A stretch of 64,000 nucleotides of DNA from assembly GCA_011389745.1 (NCBI GenBank), contig JAABTQ010000004.1, positions 1 to 64,000 of the forward strand. The letters run 5' to 3'. The notes under the pieces were generated by a model, which saw only the letters and a program-made list of their open reading frames with translations, did no database searches and was not told the origin of the DNA. Source of the DNA: Desulfobacteraceae bacterium. GTDB taxonomy: Bacteria; Desulfobacterota; Desulfobacteria; Desulfobacterales; SKZT01. Position 1 is the stretch's first letter. Each line of letters begins with the position of its first letter. The translations under genes and the position numbers were made by a program. Shown here one piece after another: positions 1 through 8,838 of this stretch.

Positions 1-2
1 GG

Positions 3-173
3 TTTCGTTGCCCGCTATGTGACAACTTTCATACCGCCACCAATGATCAAACCAATCTGGCCAGATGTTTTGACTGCAAAGTAAACTTTAACCCCATTGA
101 TCTGGTCATAACGGTGGAAAAATGCAGCTTTGTTGATGCTGTAGAAAGACTCAAAAAAAGTTTCGATCAATAA
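3..173 (+). CDS. CHC2-type zinc-finger protein, 3' part (IS-associated)
   Basis: The reading frame is open at the window edge and ends with TAA at 171-173. The visible 56 residues contain two Cys pairs, CPLC near the start and CFDC about 25 residues later, in the arrangement of the CHC2/primase-type zinc ribbon. A helical tail follows (FVDAVERLKK). Small CHC2 proteins of this kind accompany some IS21-like elements, downstream of the transposase and IstB-type ATPase; this association is from memory. The downstream repeats at 192-270 fit an element end. The rest of the gene lies outside the window, so the assignment as an IS passenger is inference. Confidence 0.6.
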   Translation, partial: FRCPLCDNFHTATNDQTNLARCFDCKVNFNPIDLVITVEKCSFVDAVERLKKSFDQ

Positions 174-272
174 TTCTTCCCACGCTGCCGGAAAAAACTC
201 CCAACTTCCGGCAGCATTCTTCAGGGACAAATAAATTGAAACTCTTAGGGACAAATAATCCGGGACTTAGCA
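174..272 (+). mobile_element. Probable right end of an IS21-like element
   Basis: The 12-base word AGGGACAAATAA occurs twice here, near 192 and near 247, and the second copy runs on into TCCGGGACTTAG. Repeated subterminal words at an element end are typical of IS21-family transposase sites. The segment stops where an unrelated reading frame (the beta-helix protein) becomes continuous, at about 255-272. The sequence ends in CA at 271-272, compatible with a TG...CA element. The exact boundary and any target duplication cannot be fixed because the other end is outside the window. Confidence 0.5.
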
Positions 273-1376
273 CTTAATGACAGTCTTGCCATAGACTGGA
301 TTCCGGTTGGTACAAATGGTTGCGGGGATACGATTGTTTCCGACCAGCGAGGGGTCGCTCGCCCACAAGGCAATGGGTGTGACATTGGCGCTTATGAACT
401 GGCTTTGGTGGTTGATAATGAAGCACCAGTCGTTACAGATGTACAAGTGACCCCAAATCCAAGTCCTGCAAATTCCGAAGTTACCCTTACTGCCACAATC
501 GATGATACTTCGACAGGTAATTCTAACATTGCGTTCGCTGAGTACAATTTGAACGGGGGTGATTGGATAGAGATCTACCCAGTTGACGCAACTTTTGACA
601 GCCCGACAGAGGAAGTTTTTGCAACGTTATGGTTTACTGAGTCACAATACGACACGCACACTATCTGTGTCCGGGGTAGTGATGTGTTTAATAATATCTC
701 TGAATCGGTTTGCACAGAGCTTACTATAGAGCTGGATATTGTTCTCCCACCAGATATTCAAGTTTCCCCGCTATCTCATGACTTTGGCAATGTCCAATGG
801 GGACAGTCAAGTACAGCAATATTCACTATCACCAATGTTGGGAGTGGGAAGCTGACTATAGATGATATTTATTTGGATGTATTTGAAGCTTTCTCGATTA
901 CTTCTGATCCATCGCTACCTGGGGAACTTCTCTCTAACGAATCCACAGAAGTGGAAATAACTTTTAGCCCCTACAGCCTTCAGTTGTATACGGATGTTCT
1001 TTACATAGGGAGCAATGATCCCGACAACCCATCGAAAGTGATTCCTTTGAGTGGAACAGGCGTGATAAATGATACATTCTCTGAACAGGTGAGTATCATT
1101 ATTGATTATATTGAAGATTCTATTGAAGACGGAACCCTTGAGGGTGTAGGCCCTGGAAGATCAGCCAATAACAAAGTAAATGCTCTTATTAACATGATTA
1201 AATCGGCTGGAGATCTTCTGGAATCTGGACAAATGACAGAAGGATGCCAACAACTTGCAGACATCTATCTTAAAGTCGATGGTGTAAGTCCTCCACCGGA
1301 TTTTGTTACCGGAGAAGCAAGAGAAGGACTCGCTGACCTTATTGAGGGGCTAATGATTTACTCCGGTTGCCAATAG
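273..1376 (+). pseudogene. Secreted beta-helix / Ig-like / ASH-domain surface protein, 5'-truncated
   Basis: The frame is open from about 249 to the TAG at 1374-1376, with no start codon that would give a normal protein; a TTG at 405 is only a formal start. The first visible residues, up to RGVARPQGNGCDIGAYEL at about 342-401, match the C-terminal end of right-handed beta-helix surface proteins. Then comes an Ig-like domain beginning at NEAPVVTDV. An ASH/choice-of-anchor-D-like domain with the DFGNVQWGQ motif follows, and a short helical Cys-containing tail ends the protein. These are extracellular or periplasmic modules. The N-terminal part, including any signal peptide, appears to be separated by the IS end just upstream. 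It could be a remnant rather than an expressed gene. Confidence 0.7.
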
Positions 1377-1439
1377 ACTTCTCAGGGTTTTTGTATTTAA
1401 GAAAGTAACTTATTCACTGGATATATTTGAATAGGACCT

Positions 1440-2776
1440 AATCGAGTAGGAGGAGGGCTCGCGCCCTCCGTCCTCTCACACCACCGTACTTACGGTTCCG
1501 TATACGGCGGTTCGTGAATTATGTTTAAACTTTACAATTGTATCCAGCAGCGATACGAGTCCTAGCCTGTCAAAGAACTTCTTTGGGAAAGCCTGGTTCA
1601 TATGGGAAGCACCAGAGTTCCACCAGGGACCTCGGCCATTTGATGCCGATTTCCAGGCACGCTCTTCTGATATCCCACATTTCATCATCCGTTTCACCCG
1701 TGTATATCTTCGTTTCCATTGCCGCCACACAACACAGCGCAGGCGACGTCTGATCCATCCATCCAGTTGTTCAAAGATACCCTTTACCTCAGACAGCCGG
1801 AAATAATTGATCCAACCCCTGAGTATCGGTTTGATTTCTGTAATGAATTTCTTCAGGTTCTTTCCCCTGCCACACCTGAATGCGTCCTTCAGTTTACCTT
1901 TAAATCTGGTCACTGAAACTGGTGCAACCTTCAGACGAGGGGGTTTATGAAATGTGAAGCTATATCCTAGAAATTTCCTGTTCCATGGACGATCTACCGC
2001 ACTTTTGGCCCGGTTGATTTTAAGGCGGAGCTTGCCGGTGACATACGTCTCCAGGAATTCAGAACTCTTTCTCCGGCTCTGCGTGATCCCACATAAATAT
2101 TGCAGTCATCTGCATATCGGCAAAAACTGTGCCCACGACGTTCCAGTTCTTTATCCAAATCATCCAGGAGGATGTTGGACAACAAAGGAGATAGTGGCCC
2201 GCCTTATGACCGGAGTACCCTCTCCTTGCCGTGCCATTTGACGCACCAACACCGTACCCTCGCGGATTCCGTCCGCTACTCTCCGGTATGGGATCGGGTA
2301 TCTCAACCCTACTTGTCTGCATCTTTTCTGACATCGAAATTCAAGCTCCTGTCGTATAGTTCACGTTCAGGCCTTCAGCCCGGTCGGAATGGGCCTACTA
2401 TGCCGTCGGCTGACTTCTGCCGGTTCTTCCTGCCACCTCCCGGCGGCAGTAGCACATGGCAAACCGGCAGATCTCCCAGGGTAAGACGCGCGACCTTCAC
2501 ACTTATGCCTGCCGCATATACGCCCACACCTTCCGTGCAAGTATCGGGCTTTAGAGATATTTGTCTCTTTACCCGGTGTGGCCGCCTCATATGCGGTTCC
2601 TGTTCGTCAGGCCAGTGCTTTGCTTACAGCTTCCTTCAGATCCTGCCTCGCGGCAGACACCCTTGCCGTTCAGCTAACCGTTCCCCTTGCCGGGCCGGTA
2701 GAGGACTTTCACCTCCAAGTCACTCGGGTTTCCCCGAATAGCGCCAGTCAGGCGCTGCGCGCCATGCCTGGCGCAC
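1440..2776 (-). mobile_element. Degenerate group II intron (probable bacterial class C)
   Basis: Read on the minus strand, the element begins at 2776 with GTGCGCC and the characteristic domain I segment containing GGAGGTGAAAGTCCTC. It ends near 1440 after a domain V-like segment at about 1475-1513 (GAACCGCC ... GGTGGTG) and a GC-rich hairpin. Between them lies a broken reverse transcriptase/maturase ORF. The total length of about 1.34 kb is too short for an intact intron with a full ORF, so internal sequence has been lost. The RT sequence style ([19 protein letters not shown]) matches the class C introns I know. Its 5' end abuts a terminator hairpin, which is the class C target type. Confidence 0.85.
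1476..2334 (-). pseudogene. ltrA: Group II intron reverse transcriptase/maturase remnant
   Basis: The N-terminal start ([13 protein letters not shown]) lies at 2334, followed by an apparent deletion of most of RT domains 0-4. The frame then shifts near 2195-2210, at the GTP/GGPLSP motif. RT domain 5 with the catalytic YADD is readable at about 2080-2190, and the frame breaks again around 2000. The maturase domain is open from 1913 down to 1476 (GWINYFRL, DGWIRRRLRC, KFFDRLGL). The protein is therefore in at least three pieces and cannot be functional. The final residues overlap the domain V region of the intron RNA. Confidence 0.85.
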
Positions 2777-2782
2777 AAAAAC

Positions 2783-2816
2783 TAAAGGCAGAGTCGTGAC
2801 CATGGCTCTGCCTTTA
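2783..2816 (-). terminator. Intrinsic terminator hairpin, intron target
   Basis: There is an 11-base perfect stem, TAAAGGCAGAG against CTCTGCCTTTA, with a 12-base loop. On the minus strand it is followed by TAGTTTTTG, a U-rich tract. The group II intron 5' end (2776) lies directly after the T run. The transcription unit it once ended is no longer recognisable. Confidence 0.7.
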
Positions 2817-3612
2817 AAATTTGAAAAAACAACAATAAATAAGAAACAGCAAATTTTTCGTTCGGCGCTGAAAAATAATCCCTACCCGGCCTTTATAAAG
2901 GTGAAATAGTTTACCAAAAATTCCAAACTTCACAACAAAACTAAAATTGGCTCAAAACTTAAAATTTTGTTTGTGTCGTCATATAGTTTTAGGAATTTGA
3001 TTTTTTCCCCGTACCAAAAAGTCCAAAGCAGATAAAGCTAATTTTCCCCCCGGCGGTAAAAGCCCCTCACCAATATCGGAATACCGAATGTGAATCCTAA
3101 AACCAAAAATTGAAGAACGACTGTTTGTATAGGATTCCGAGAATAGGACAACAGGACAAACTATCACCTCTTGATTTGCTATAGCTACCTGAAAACCGGG
3201 ATGTTCAATTGTGTTCCATAAAATTCTAAAGGCTATGTTTTGTCGGATAAAATGATCAGAAAAGATGGGATCTGATACAGACTATGGTCCTGCTATGACA
3301 AGACAGGGATGATGGGATTCCAACCATCTATTGGAGACCGGACGAGGCGTTTTGGACCTGATATAACGCCATGGCAAGATACCATGGAAACCGTGCCAGA
3401 AATCTGTATCATGCGCAGGAAGATATAATTTTACCAATGGTTGAAAAAGGGAAAAAGTTTGAATAATGTGATGGTTCTCTATTCTTGATCTTGCAGATAG
3501 AGCCCATGATTTGGTATGCTTTATTTAAAGCTAAATTCCATAAGGTCATGCCCGGAATTAATGGCTGTAATCCGGCAGACAGACAGCACAGTGTTTTAAA
3601 AATTGAGAGGGA
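2817..3612. other. Gene-poor stretch with a decayed coding remnant
   Basis: There is no intact gene here. On the plus strand, 3314-3466 reads as a plausible protein-like segment (IYWRPDEAFW, then YNAMARYHGN and DIILPMVEKG) interrupted by an in-frame TGA; another in-frame TGA lies just upstream. This looks like a decayed gene that I cannot name. The rest is AT-rich and unremarkable. Confidence 0.4.
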
Positions 3613-3822
3613 ATGAAAATGAAATTAAAAGTCGTTCTTGAACCCAGTGATGATGGTGGTTTCACAGTATACGTCCCAAGCCTTCCAGGTTGCATTAGCG
3701 AAGGAGATACAAAAGAGCAAGCCCTTGCTAACATTAAAGAAGCCATCGAGTTATACCTGGAACCGGTTGATGACGATCTTACTTTTTCTCCTGATACTGA
3801 AATCACAGAGATCGCCATATGA
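3613..3822 (+). CDS. hicB: HicB-family antitoxin
   Basis: This 69-residue protein has the HicB partial RNase-H-like fold signature: DDGGFTVYVPSLPGCISEGDT near residues 13-33, then a helix EQALANIKEAIELYLE. It neutralises the HicA mRNA interferase by direct binding. The start ATG at 3613 follows GAGAGGGA. The stop overlaps the ATG of the hicA remnant (ATGA), a usual coupling. The order hicB-hicA is found in part of the family. The frame is intact even though its toxin partner is damaged. Confidence 0.9.
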   Translation: MKMKLKVVLEPSDDGGFTVYVPSLPGCISEGDTKEQALANIKEAIELYLEPVDDDLTFSPDTEITEIAI

Positions 3823-3954
3823 CAAAGGTACCAAGTTTGGAGTATGAGAAAGTCATAAAAGCCCTGCAACGAGACGGCTGGGTTGTCTTTTACCCTTTCC
3901 CATATTCTGAAACAGGCTCGTCTTCCTTTAGACCGATTCATTGACCTGATCTGA
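3819..3954 (+). pseudogene. hicA: HicA toxin remnant with internal deletion
   Basis: The first 23 codons give a normal HicA N-terminus (VPSLEYEKVIKALQRDGWVV). The expected GSHxxL segment with the catalytic histidine is missing. After codon 23 the frame runs to a TGA at 3942-3944. In another frame the true HicA C-terminus is readable up to the TGA at 3952-3954 (LSHILKQARLPLDRFIDLI). An internal deletion of roughly 80 bases, not a multiple of three, explains both facts. The product cannot be an active RNase. Confidence 0.85.
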
Positions 3955-4349
3955 AAATTTAATTGCGATTTCCGCATATATATGGATTGTTCAGCGCTGT
4001 TTTCTGCGATAGATGCCGGATTGATCGGTAATTTTTCTTGATGTCAGGGTAGGTTCTCTATCATACTGTAATCATTATTATTTTATACTTTTAGCCATTT
4101 TAGGACACTTTTTGGGCATATCGTAATTACAGTTCGGTGGGTGCCAGGGTGAGACTGTTTCGAGATGTAAAGTTTTGACGAAGATGGCGGGAATTATTTT
4201 TCAGGCTATCTATGATAGTGATAAATAATTTTGGATGGGCAGAAAAGAGGAACCCGGATCATCCAACTTAATAGAGATTGAAAAAAACAAAAACATGGTT
4301 TATTTTGATTTATATTTCAGAAAAAAAATCATAGAAGAAATGGAAAAAC
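3955..4349. other. Intergenic, no gene seen
   Basis: AT-rich sequence between the two toxin-antitoxin modules. I see no ORF with protein-like composition and no clear hairpin or RNA motif. An AT-rich stretch at 4280-4330 probably carries the promoter of the antitoxin that starts at 4350. Confidence 0.4.
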
Positions 4350-4550
4350 ATGATTGATATAAAAGAATTAAATCCGGAATTCATCACTGACAAAGAAGGT
4401 AATAAAAAAGCAGTGGTTCTTTCCATCTCCGATTTCCGGGAATTGGTGGAAGATCTCGAAGACTTAGCTGTCATTGCCGAAAGAAGAGACGAGCTGACCA
4501 TTTCCCATGAAGTCCTGCTGGCAGAGCTGAAAAACGATGGCCTCTTATAA
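4350..4550 (+). CDS. Phd/YefM-like antitoxin of a RelE-type module
   Basis: The 66-residue protein begins with ELNPEFITDKEGNKKAVVLS and continues with FRELVEDLEDLAVIAERRDE, the pattern of antitoxins that precede RelE/ParE toxins. The N-terminal part would bind DNA and the acidic C-terminal tail would wrap the toxin. The 3' end overlaps the start of the relE-like reading frame at 4537 by 14 bases, as in a coupled operon. The toxin gene is truncated (next entry), so this is an orphan antitoxin unless a homologous toxin exists elsewhere. Confidence 0.75.
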   Translation: MIDIKELNPEFITDKEGNKKAVVLSISDFRELVEDLEDLAVIAERRDELTISHEVLLAELKNDGLL

Positions 4551-6423
4551 TATCAGATGGAAACTCTCTGCCAAAAAAGAACTGAAAAAATTACCAAAAG
4601 AAACAATTCTAAAAATATTGGCTGTAAAGCGATCCAAACGGTTCTTCAAGCCGGAAAAAAATGGAATACGATGCCAATGTTGTATTGGTAAAATCATATT
4701 GAAAACACCTGCTTTTATACCGACCACTTTTCAAGAAGTTCATCAATTTGGCTGGAAAGGCCTGGATGTTGTTATTGTCAGCGGGGATACCTATATCGAT
4801 TCTTCTTATATCGGTGCCGCCGTTATAGGACGAATTCTGCTTGAAGCCGGGTATCGTGTAGGGATCATTGCCCAGCCCGACACTCAATCTGATAGTGATA
4901 TTGCCAGGCTTGGAGAACCTGAACTTTTTTGGGGGGTTACCTCCGGAAGTGTTGACTCGATGGTGGCCAATTATACTGCGTTGGGAAAAAGGCGTAAAAG
5001 TGATGATTTGACCCCCGGCGGACTTAATAACAGACGCCCGGACCGGGCAGCCATTGTCTACACCAATTTGATCCGGCGTTACTTCAAGCAAACCGTACCT
5101 GTTGTGTTGGGAGGAATTGAGGCTAGTCTGCGGCGCATTTCCCACTATGATGCATGGTCTGATTCTGTGAGGCGTTCAATCCTAGTGGATTCAAAAGCCG
5201 ACATTCTGGTTTACGGTATGGCCGAGCGAAGTATTTCAGAGTTGGCTGAAAAATTCAAACGCAAGGAAAATATAGAATCCGTCAGAGGAATCTGCTATAT
5301 CAGCAAACAGGTACCCGAGCAGTCACCGTATTTTCAAGGTTCTGATATTCAACTTCCGGACCATGCAGTTGTGCTAAAAAACAAAGATGAACTGGCCGGA
5401 ATGTTCACAACATTTTACAAAAATTCTGACCCTATTAGCGGAAAAAGGTTGTATCAGCGGCAAGACACCCGATATCTGGTACAAAATCCACCTCAGTTTC
5501 CACTTTCCACCGGTGAACTCGATAAAATTTATGAAATGCCTTTTGCCCGACAGGTTCATCCTTTTTATAGCAAGGATGGGCATGTAAAAGCTATCGACAC
5601 CATTCGGTTTTCCCTGACCACCCATCGGGGGTGTTACGGAGAATGTCGTTTTTGTGCCATAACCGTTCATCAGGGTCGTTATGTGATATCGCGCAGCAAG
5701 CCTTCTGTTTTGCGGGAGGCTGCCTCATTCAATACATTTGCCGATTTTAAAGGTGTCATTTCAGACGTGGGGGGCCCCACCGCCAATATGTACGGATTTG
5801 AGTGCGAAATTAAAAAGCACAAAGGGGCCTGCCTTAACAAAAGCTGTCTTTTTCCCAGTCCCTGTAAACATCTTCCTGTAAATCACAGCCATCAAATCCG
5901 ATTGCTGAAATCCTTGCAAAGCCTCGATGGAATCCGAAAAGTCTTTATCGGCTCCGGAATTCGTTATGACCTTATATTAAAGGACCGGAAATTCGGGGTT
6001 CCATATCTCGAAGAACTCATACAGAACCATGTTTCAGGCCAGCTCAAGATTGCACCCGAACATGTACGGGAGCAAGTCTTAAACCTCATGGGCAAACCCG
6101 ATTCTGATTGCCTTGAAACTTTTCTTGGCTTATTTAATCGGATTAATCGTAAAAATCGCACTAAGGTTTTTTTGACATATTACCTGATGGCGGCACATCC
6201 GGGCTGCACCATTTCAGATATGCAACACTTAAGAGAGTTCGCCATAAAAACCATGCGGTTGCTTCCGGAACAGGTTCAAATCTTTACGCCATCTCCCTCC
6301 ACTTTTTCCACGTTGATGTATTATACCGGGAAAAATCCCTTTACCGGCAGAAATATATTTGTAGAGAAAAAAACTCCCGGTAAACAGAAACAAAAGGATG
6401 TTATTACGGGAAGTCGGCATTGA
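4537..6423 (+). CDS. ygiQ: YgiQ-family radical SAM protein with RelE-derived N-terminus
   Basis: The ORF encodes 628 residues. From about residue 59 it follows the YgiQ/UPF0313 family: FIPTT, GDTYIDSSYIG, RVGIIAQPD, GGIEASLRR, and the radical SAM triad Cys366-x3-Cys370-x2-Cys373. A second Cys-rich insert, CLNKSCLFPSPC, follows. YgiQ proteins bind a [4Fe-4S] cluster and SAM; their substrate is unclear. Residues 1-29 (YNIRWKLSAKKELKKLPKE) are instead a RelE/ParE toxin start, translationally coupled to the upstream antitoxin. Residues 30-54 match neither. The native YgiQ start may be the TTG at 4699, where the family homology begins, but no good ribosome-binding site precedes it. A deletion or insertion probably fused the two genes. 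Confidence 0.85.
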   Translation: MASYNIRWKLSAKKELKKLPKETILKILAVKRSKRFFKPEKNGIRCQCCIGKIILKTPAFIPTTFQEVHQFGWKGLDVVIVSGDTYIDSSYIGAAVIGRILLEAGYRVGIIAQPDTQSDSDIARLGEPELFWGVTSGSVDSMVANYTALGKRRKSDDLTPGGLNNRRPDRAAIVYTNLIRRYFKQTVPVVLGGIEASLRRISHYDAWSDSVRRSILVDSKADILVYGMAERSISELAEKFKRKENIESVRGICYISKQVPEQSPYFQGSDIQLPDHAVVLKNKDELAGMFTTFYKNSDPISGKRLYQRQDTRYLVQNPPQFPLSTGELDKIYEMPFARQVHPFYSKDGHVKAIDTIRFSLTTHRGCYGECRFCAITVHQGRYVISRSKPSVLREAASFNTFADFKGVISDVGGPTANMYGFECEIKKHKGACLNKSCLFPSPCKHLPVNHSHQIRLLKSLQSLDGIRKVFIGSGIRYDLILKDRKFGVPYLEELIQNHVSGQLKIAPEHVREQVLNLMGKPDSDCLETFLGLFNRINRKNRTKVFLTYYLMAAHPGCTISDMQHLREFAIKTMRLLPEQVQIFTPSPSTFSTLMYYTGKNPFTGRNIFVEKKTPGKQKQKDVITGSRH

Positions 6424-6438
6424 TAATCAGAACTTCAG

Positions 6439-7377
6439 TTACCGGGACAGTCTATCCCAAGTCGCTTTTGCCTGATCTTTCATATCCGGTTTTCTCCCGC
6501 CTGAATCCTGGTGGCTGCCTTGGGGCGGCTGGAAATCTTTTCTACCCCTGAGCTTGGCGATTCTCTCCTCCAGAGGCGGATGAGTGGAAAAAAGGCCCAT
6601 GAGCCCTCCTGCGGTAAGAGGATTAACAATAAACATGTGTGCAGTTGACGGGTTGGCATCCATGGGGACTTTTTTAGAGTAAGCACCCAATTTTTCAAGG
6701 GCCATGGCCAGACCTTCCGAATGGCCTGCAAACTTTGCTCCGGTAGAATCGGCCATGTATTCCCTGGATCGTGAAATGGCCATCTGAATCAGCATTGCCG
6801 CCATGGGTGCAAAAATAGACATCGCTATCAGGCCGAATATATTGGATCCGCCTTCGCCATTCCGGTTGAAACCACCGAAAATAGCCCCCCACCGCGCCAT
6901 GGATGCAAGAATCATTATGGCTCCCGCCAAAGTGGCCGCAATTGTGCCGATAAGAATGTCGCGATTGTTCACATGGGCCAATTCATGTGCCAATACTCCC
7001 TTAAGCTCTTCCGCGTTCAGGATTTTGAGCAGCCCCTCGGTAACGGCCACGACAGCATGCTCAGGGTCTCTTCCGGTAGCAAAAGCATTGGGGGAATCCT
7101 GAGGAATAATATAAACCTTGGGCATTGGAAGCCGGGCTTGACCTGCCAGTTCCCGAACCATGCCATAAAGTTCCGGCGCATGGCTTTCACTCACCTCATG
7201 AGCGTTGTACATTTTAAGCACAATTCGATCCGAATACCAGTAACTGATCAGGTTCATTCCACCTGCAAAAATCAATGCAATAACCATCCCCTGAGGTCCC
7301 CCCAAAAGATTTCCCACCCAAAGAATAAAAGCTGTCAATAAGGCTAAAAGAATCGTTGTTTTAAAATTATTACCCAT
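6439..7377 (-). CDS. htpX: Zinc metalloprotease HtpX
   Basis: This 312-residue inner-membrane protease (family M48B) degrades misfolded membrane proteins. It has two N-terminal membrane segments (residues 8-25 and 29-46) and the zinc site HELAH at 131-135. Two further hydrophobic segments follow (about 143-160 and 176-198), then the downstream Glu-containing SREYMADS motif. Length and motif order match the family. It converges on ygiQ with a 15-base gap and is probably monocistronic. The ATG at 7377 is preceded by AAGGAG. Confidence 0.95.
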   Translation of the reverse strand: MGNNFKTTILLALLTAFILWVGNLLGGPQGMVIALIFAGGMNLISYWYSDRIVLKMYNAHEVSESHAPELYGMVRELAGQARLPMPKVYIIPQDSPNAFATGRDPEHAVVAVTEGLLKILNAEELKGVLAHELAHVNNRDILIGTIAATLAGAIMILASMARWGAIFGGFNRNGEGGSNIFGLIAMSIFAPMAAMLIQMAISRSREYMADSTGAKFAGHSEGLAMALEKLGAYSKKVPMDANPSTAHMFIVNPLTAGGLMGLFSTHPPLEERIAKLRGRKDFQPPQGSHQDSGGRKPDMKDQAKATWDRLSR

Positions 7378-7660
7378 TTGTAATTACTCCTTATATTTAA
7401 TCCGTATCAAACTGAACCTTTCGAAAATCAGGAATCCGTACACCGGATTCTTACTTTAAATTTTTTTATTTTTATAATATTTATAATGATACCAATATAG
7501 TATATTAGATCGTGGATTTCAAGATTAACCCAATACGATTTGATTAATGGTAAATGTTTAGCCGGAAAATTTTATGGGTGTTTGACTTTGTTGTATTAAT
7601 TCATATAAATTTGAAGGAAAAAAATTTGAATAATTAACACAAACTTTTCGGAGTGTTACA

Positions 7661-8809
7661 GTGATAGATTTTTACGATATTCTCGGAATACCAAAAAACG
7701 CATCTGAAGAACAGATCAAGAAAGCATACCGGAAAATGGCCAGGAAATGGCATCCGGACCTCAATCCGGGCAACAAAGAGGCCGAGCAGAAATTTAAAGA
7801 AATATCCATGGCTTATGATGTTTTGGGAAAACCGGAAAAACGTAAGCTTTATGATGAATTCGGTGAACAAGGGCTTCAAACAGGTTTTGATTCACAAAAA
7901 GCCAGAGAATATAAGAAATGGAGTGGATTTCAACAAGACCGGGGAGATTGGAAAAGCCAAGATAAAGATTTTGGGCGATACCAGAGCTATGAAGACATTT
8001 TCAAAGACATATATGGTGACGGAGAGAGTTTTTATCACCAAAATGGGGACAGTAACGGCTCAAAACCCTTAACAGGCCGTGATATCGATTATGACATGGA
8101 AATAGATCTTGTCTCTGCACTAAAAGGTTTTGAAACCGATCTTTCCATGCAGAAACAAAAAACTTGCTCAGGTTGTGGAGGGATTGGCATTGAAGCTCAT
8201 GCACAGGAGGATCTTTGTCTCAATTGTGGCGGCACCGGCAGAGTGAATGTCGCCCAGGGTCCTATGAAATTTACCCGAACCTGTCCACAGTGCAATGGAA
8301 AAGGAAAAAGCGGCAAACCCTGCTCCAAATGCGATGGAAAAGGTTCTGTCGTGGATACGGAACGTATCCGGATTACTATTCCTCAAGGTGTCAAAGAGGG
8401 TTCCCGGGTCCGTTTAGCCGGTAAAGGCGAACCGGGCATGGATGGTGGGCGACCCGGTGACCTTTATTTGATCATTCATATCAAACAACATCCTTTTTTA
8501 AAACGGGATGGTGATGACCTTTATATGGAAGTACCAGTTACTGTTGGTGAAGCCATGGCCGGCGGTAGCATTACAATCCCGTCTTTTGACGGACAGATAA
8601 ATTTGAAAATTCCTTCACAAAGCCAAAGCGGACAGACTTTAAAGTTAAAGGGGAAGGGAGCTGTTGATGTAAAAACAAAGAAAAAAGGGGATCTATTGGT
8701 AAAACTTATCGTAAAAGTACCAAAAACTAAAAACAATGAGATACTTGACGCTGCAAAAAAAATGGAAAAGTTTTATACCGACGATATCAGAGCGGGTATA
8801 AAAATATAA
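7661..8809 (+). CDS. dnaJ: DnaJ-type Hsp40 co-chaperone
   Basis: The 382-residue protein has an N-terminal J domain with HPD at 31-33. Four CxxCxGxG-type zinc motifs lie between residues 169 and 228, followed by the two beta-sandwich C-terminal domains. This is the type I DnaJ layout. The usual Gly/Phe-rich linker is replaced by a charged, aromatic linker (about residues 70-130), so it may be a second, specialised DnaJ. The start is GTG at 7661. The convergent small CbpM/MerR-like gene that follows supports a chaperone-modulator pair. Confidence 0.9.
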   Translation: MIDFYDILGIPKNASEEQIKKAYRKMARKWHPDLNPGNKEAEQKFKEISMAYDVLGKPEKRKLYDEFGEQGLQTGFDSQKAREYKKWSGFQQDRGDWKSQDKDFGRYQSYEDIFKDIYGDGESFYHQNGDSNGSKPLTGRDIDYDMEIDLVSALKGFETDLSMQKQKTCSGCGGIGIEAHAQEDLCLNCGGTGRVNVAQGPMKFTRTCPQCNGKGKSGKPCSKCDGKGSVVDTERIRITIPQGVKEGSRVRLAGKGEPGMDGGRPGDLYLIIHIKQHPFLKRDGDDLYMEVPVTVGEAMAGGSITIPSFDGQINLKIPSQSQSGQTLKLKGKGAVDVKTKKKGDLLVKLIVKVPKTKNNEILDAAKKMEKFYTDDIRAGIKI

Positions 8810-8838
8810 AACCGGCTTCAGGTACCGGCGGTTTTTTT
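8807..8838. terminator. Possible bidirectional terminator between dnaJ and cbpM-like gene
   Basis: AAACCG and CGGTTT arms with an imperfect GC inner stem flank the convergent stop codons, followed by a run of seven T on the plus strand. The stem contains a bulge, so the call is tentative. Confidence 0.4.

Noticed and set aside
2100-2741. 213-residue plus-strand frame
   Set aside because: It is antisense to the group II intron RNA and RT remnant, with Pro/Ser/Arg-biased composition typical of a shadow frame.
3340-3370. In-frame TGA as selenocysteine
   Set aside because: No SECIS-like hairpin or known selenoprotein family; the surrounding frame also has another TGA, so decay is simpler.
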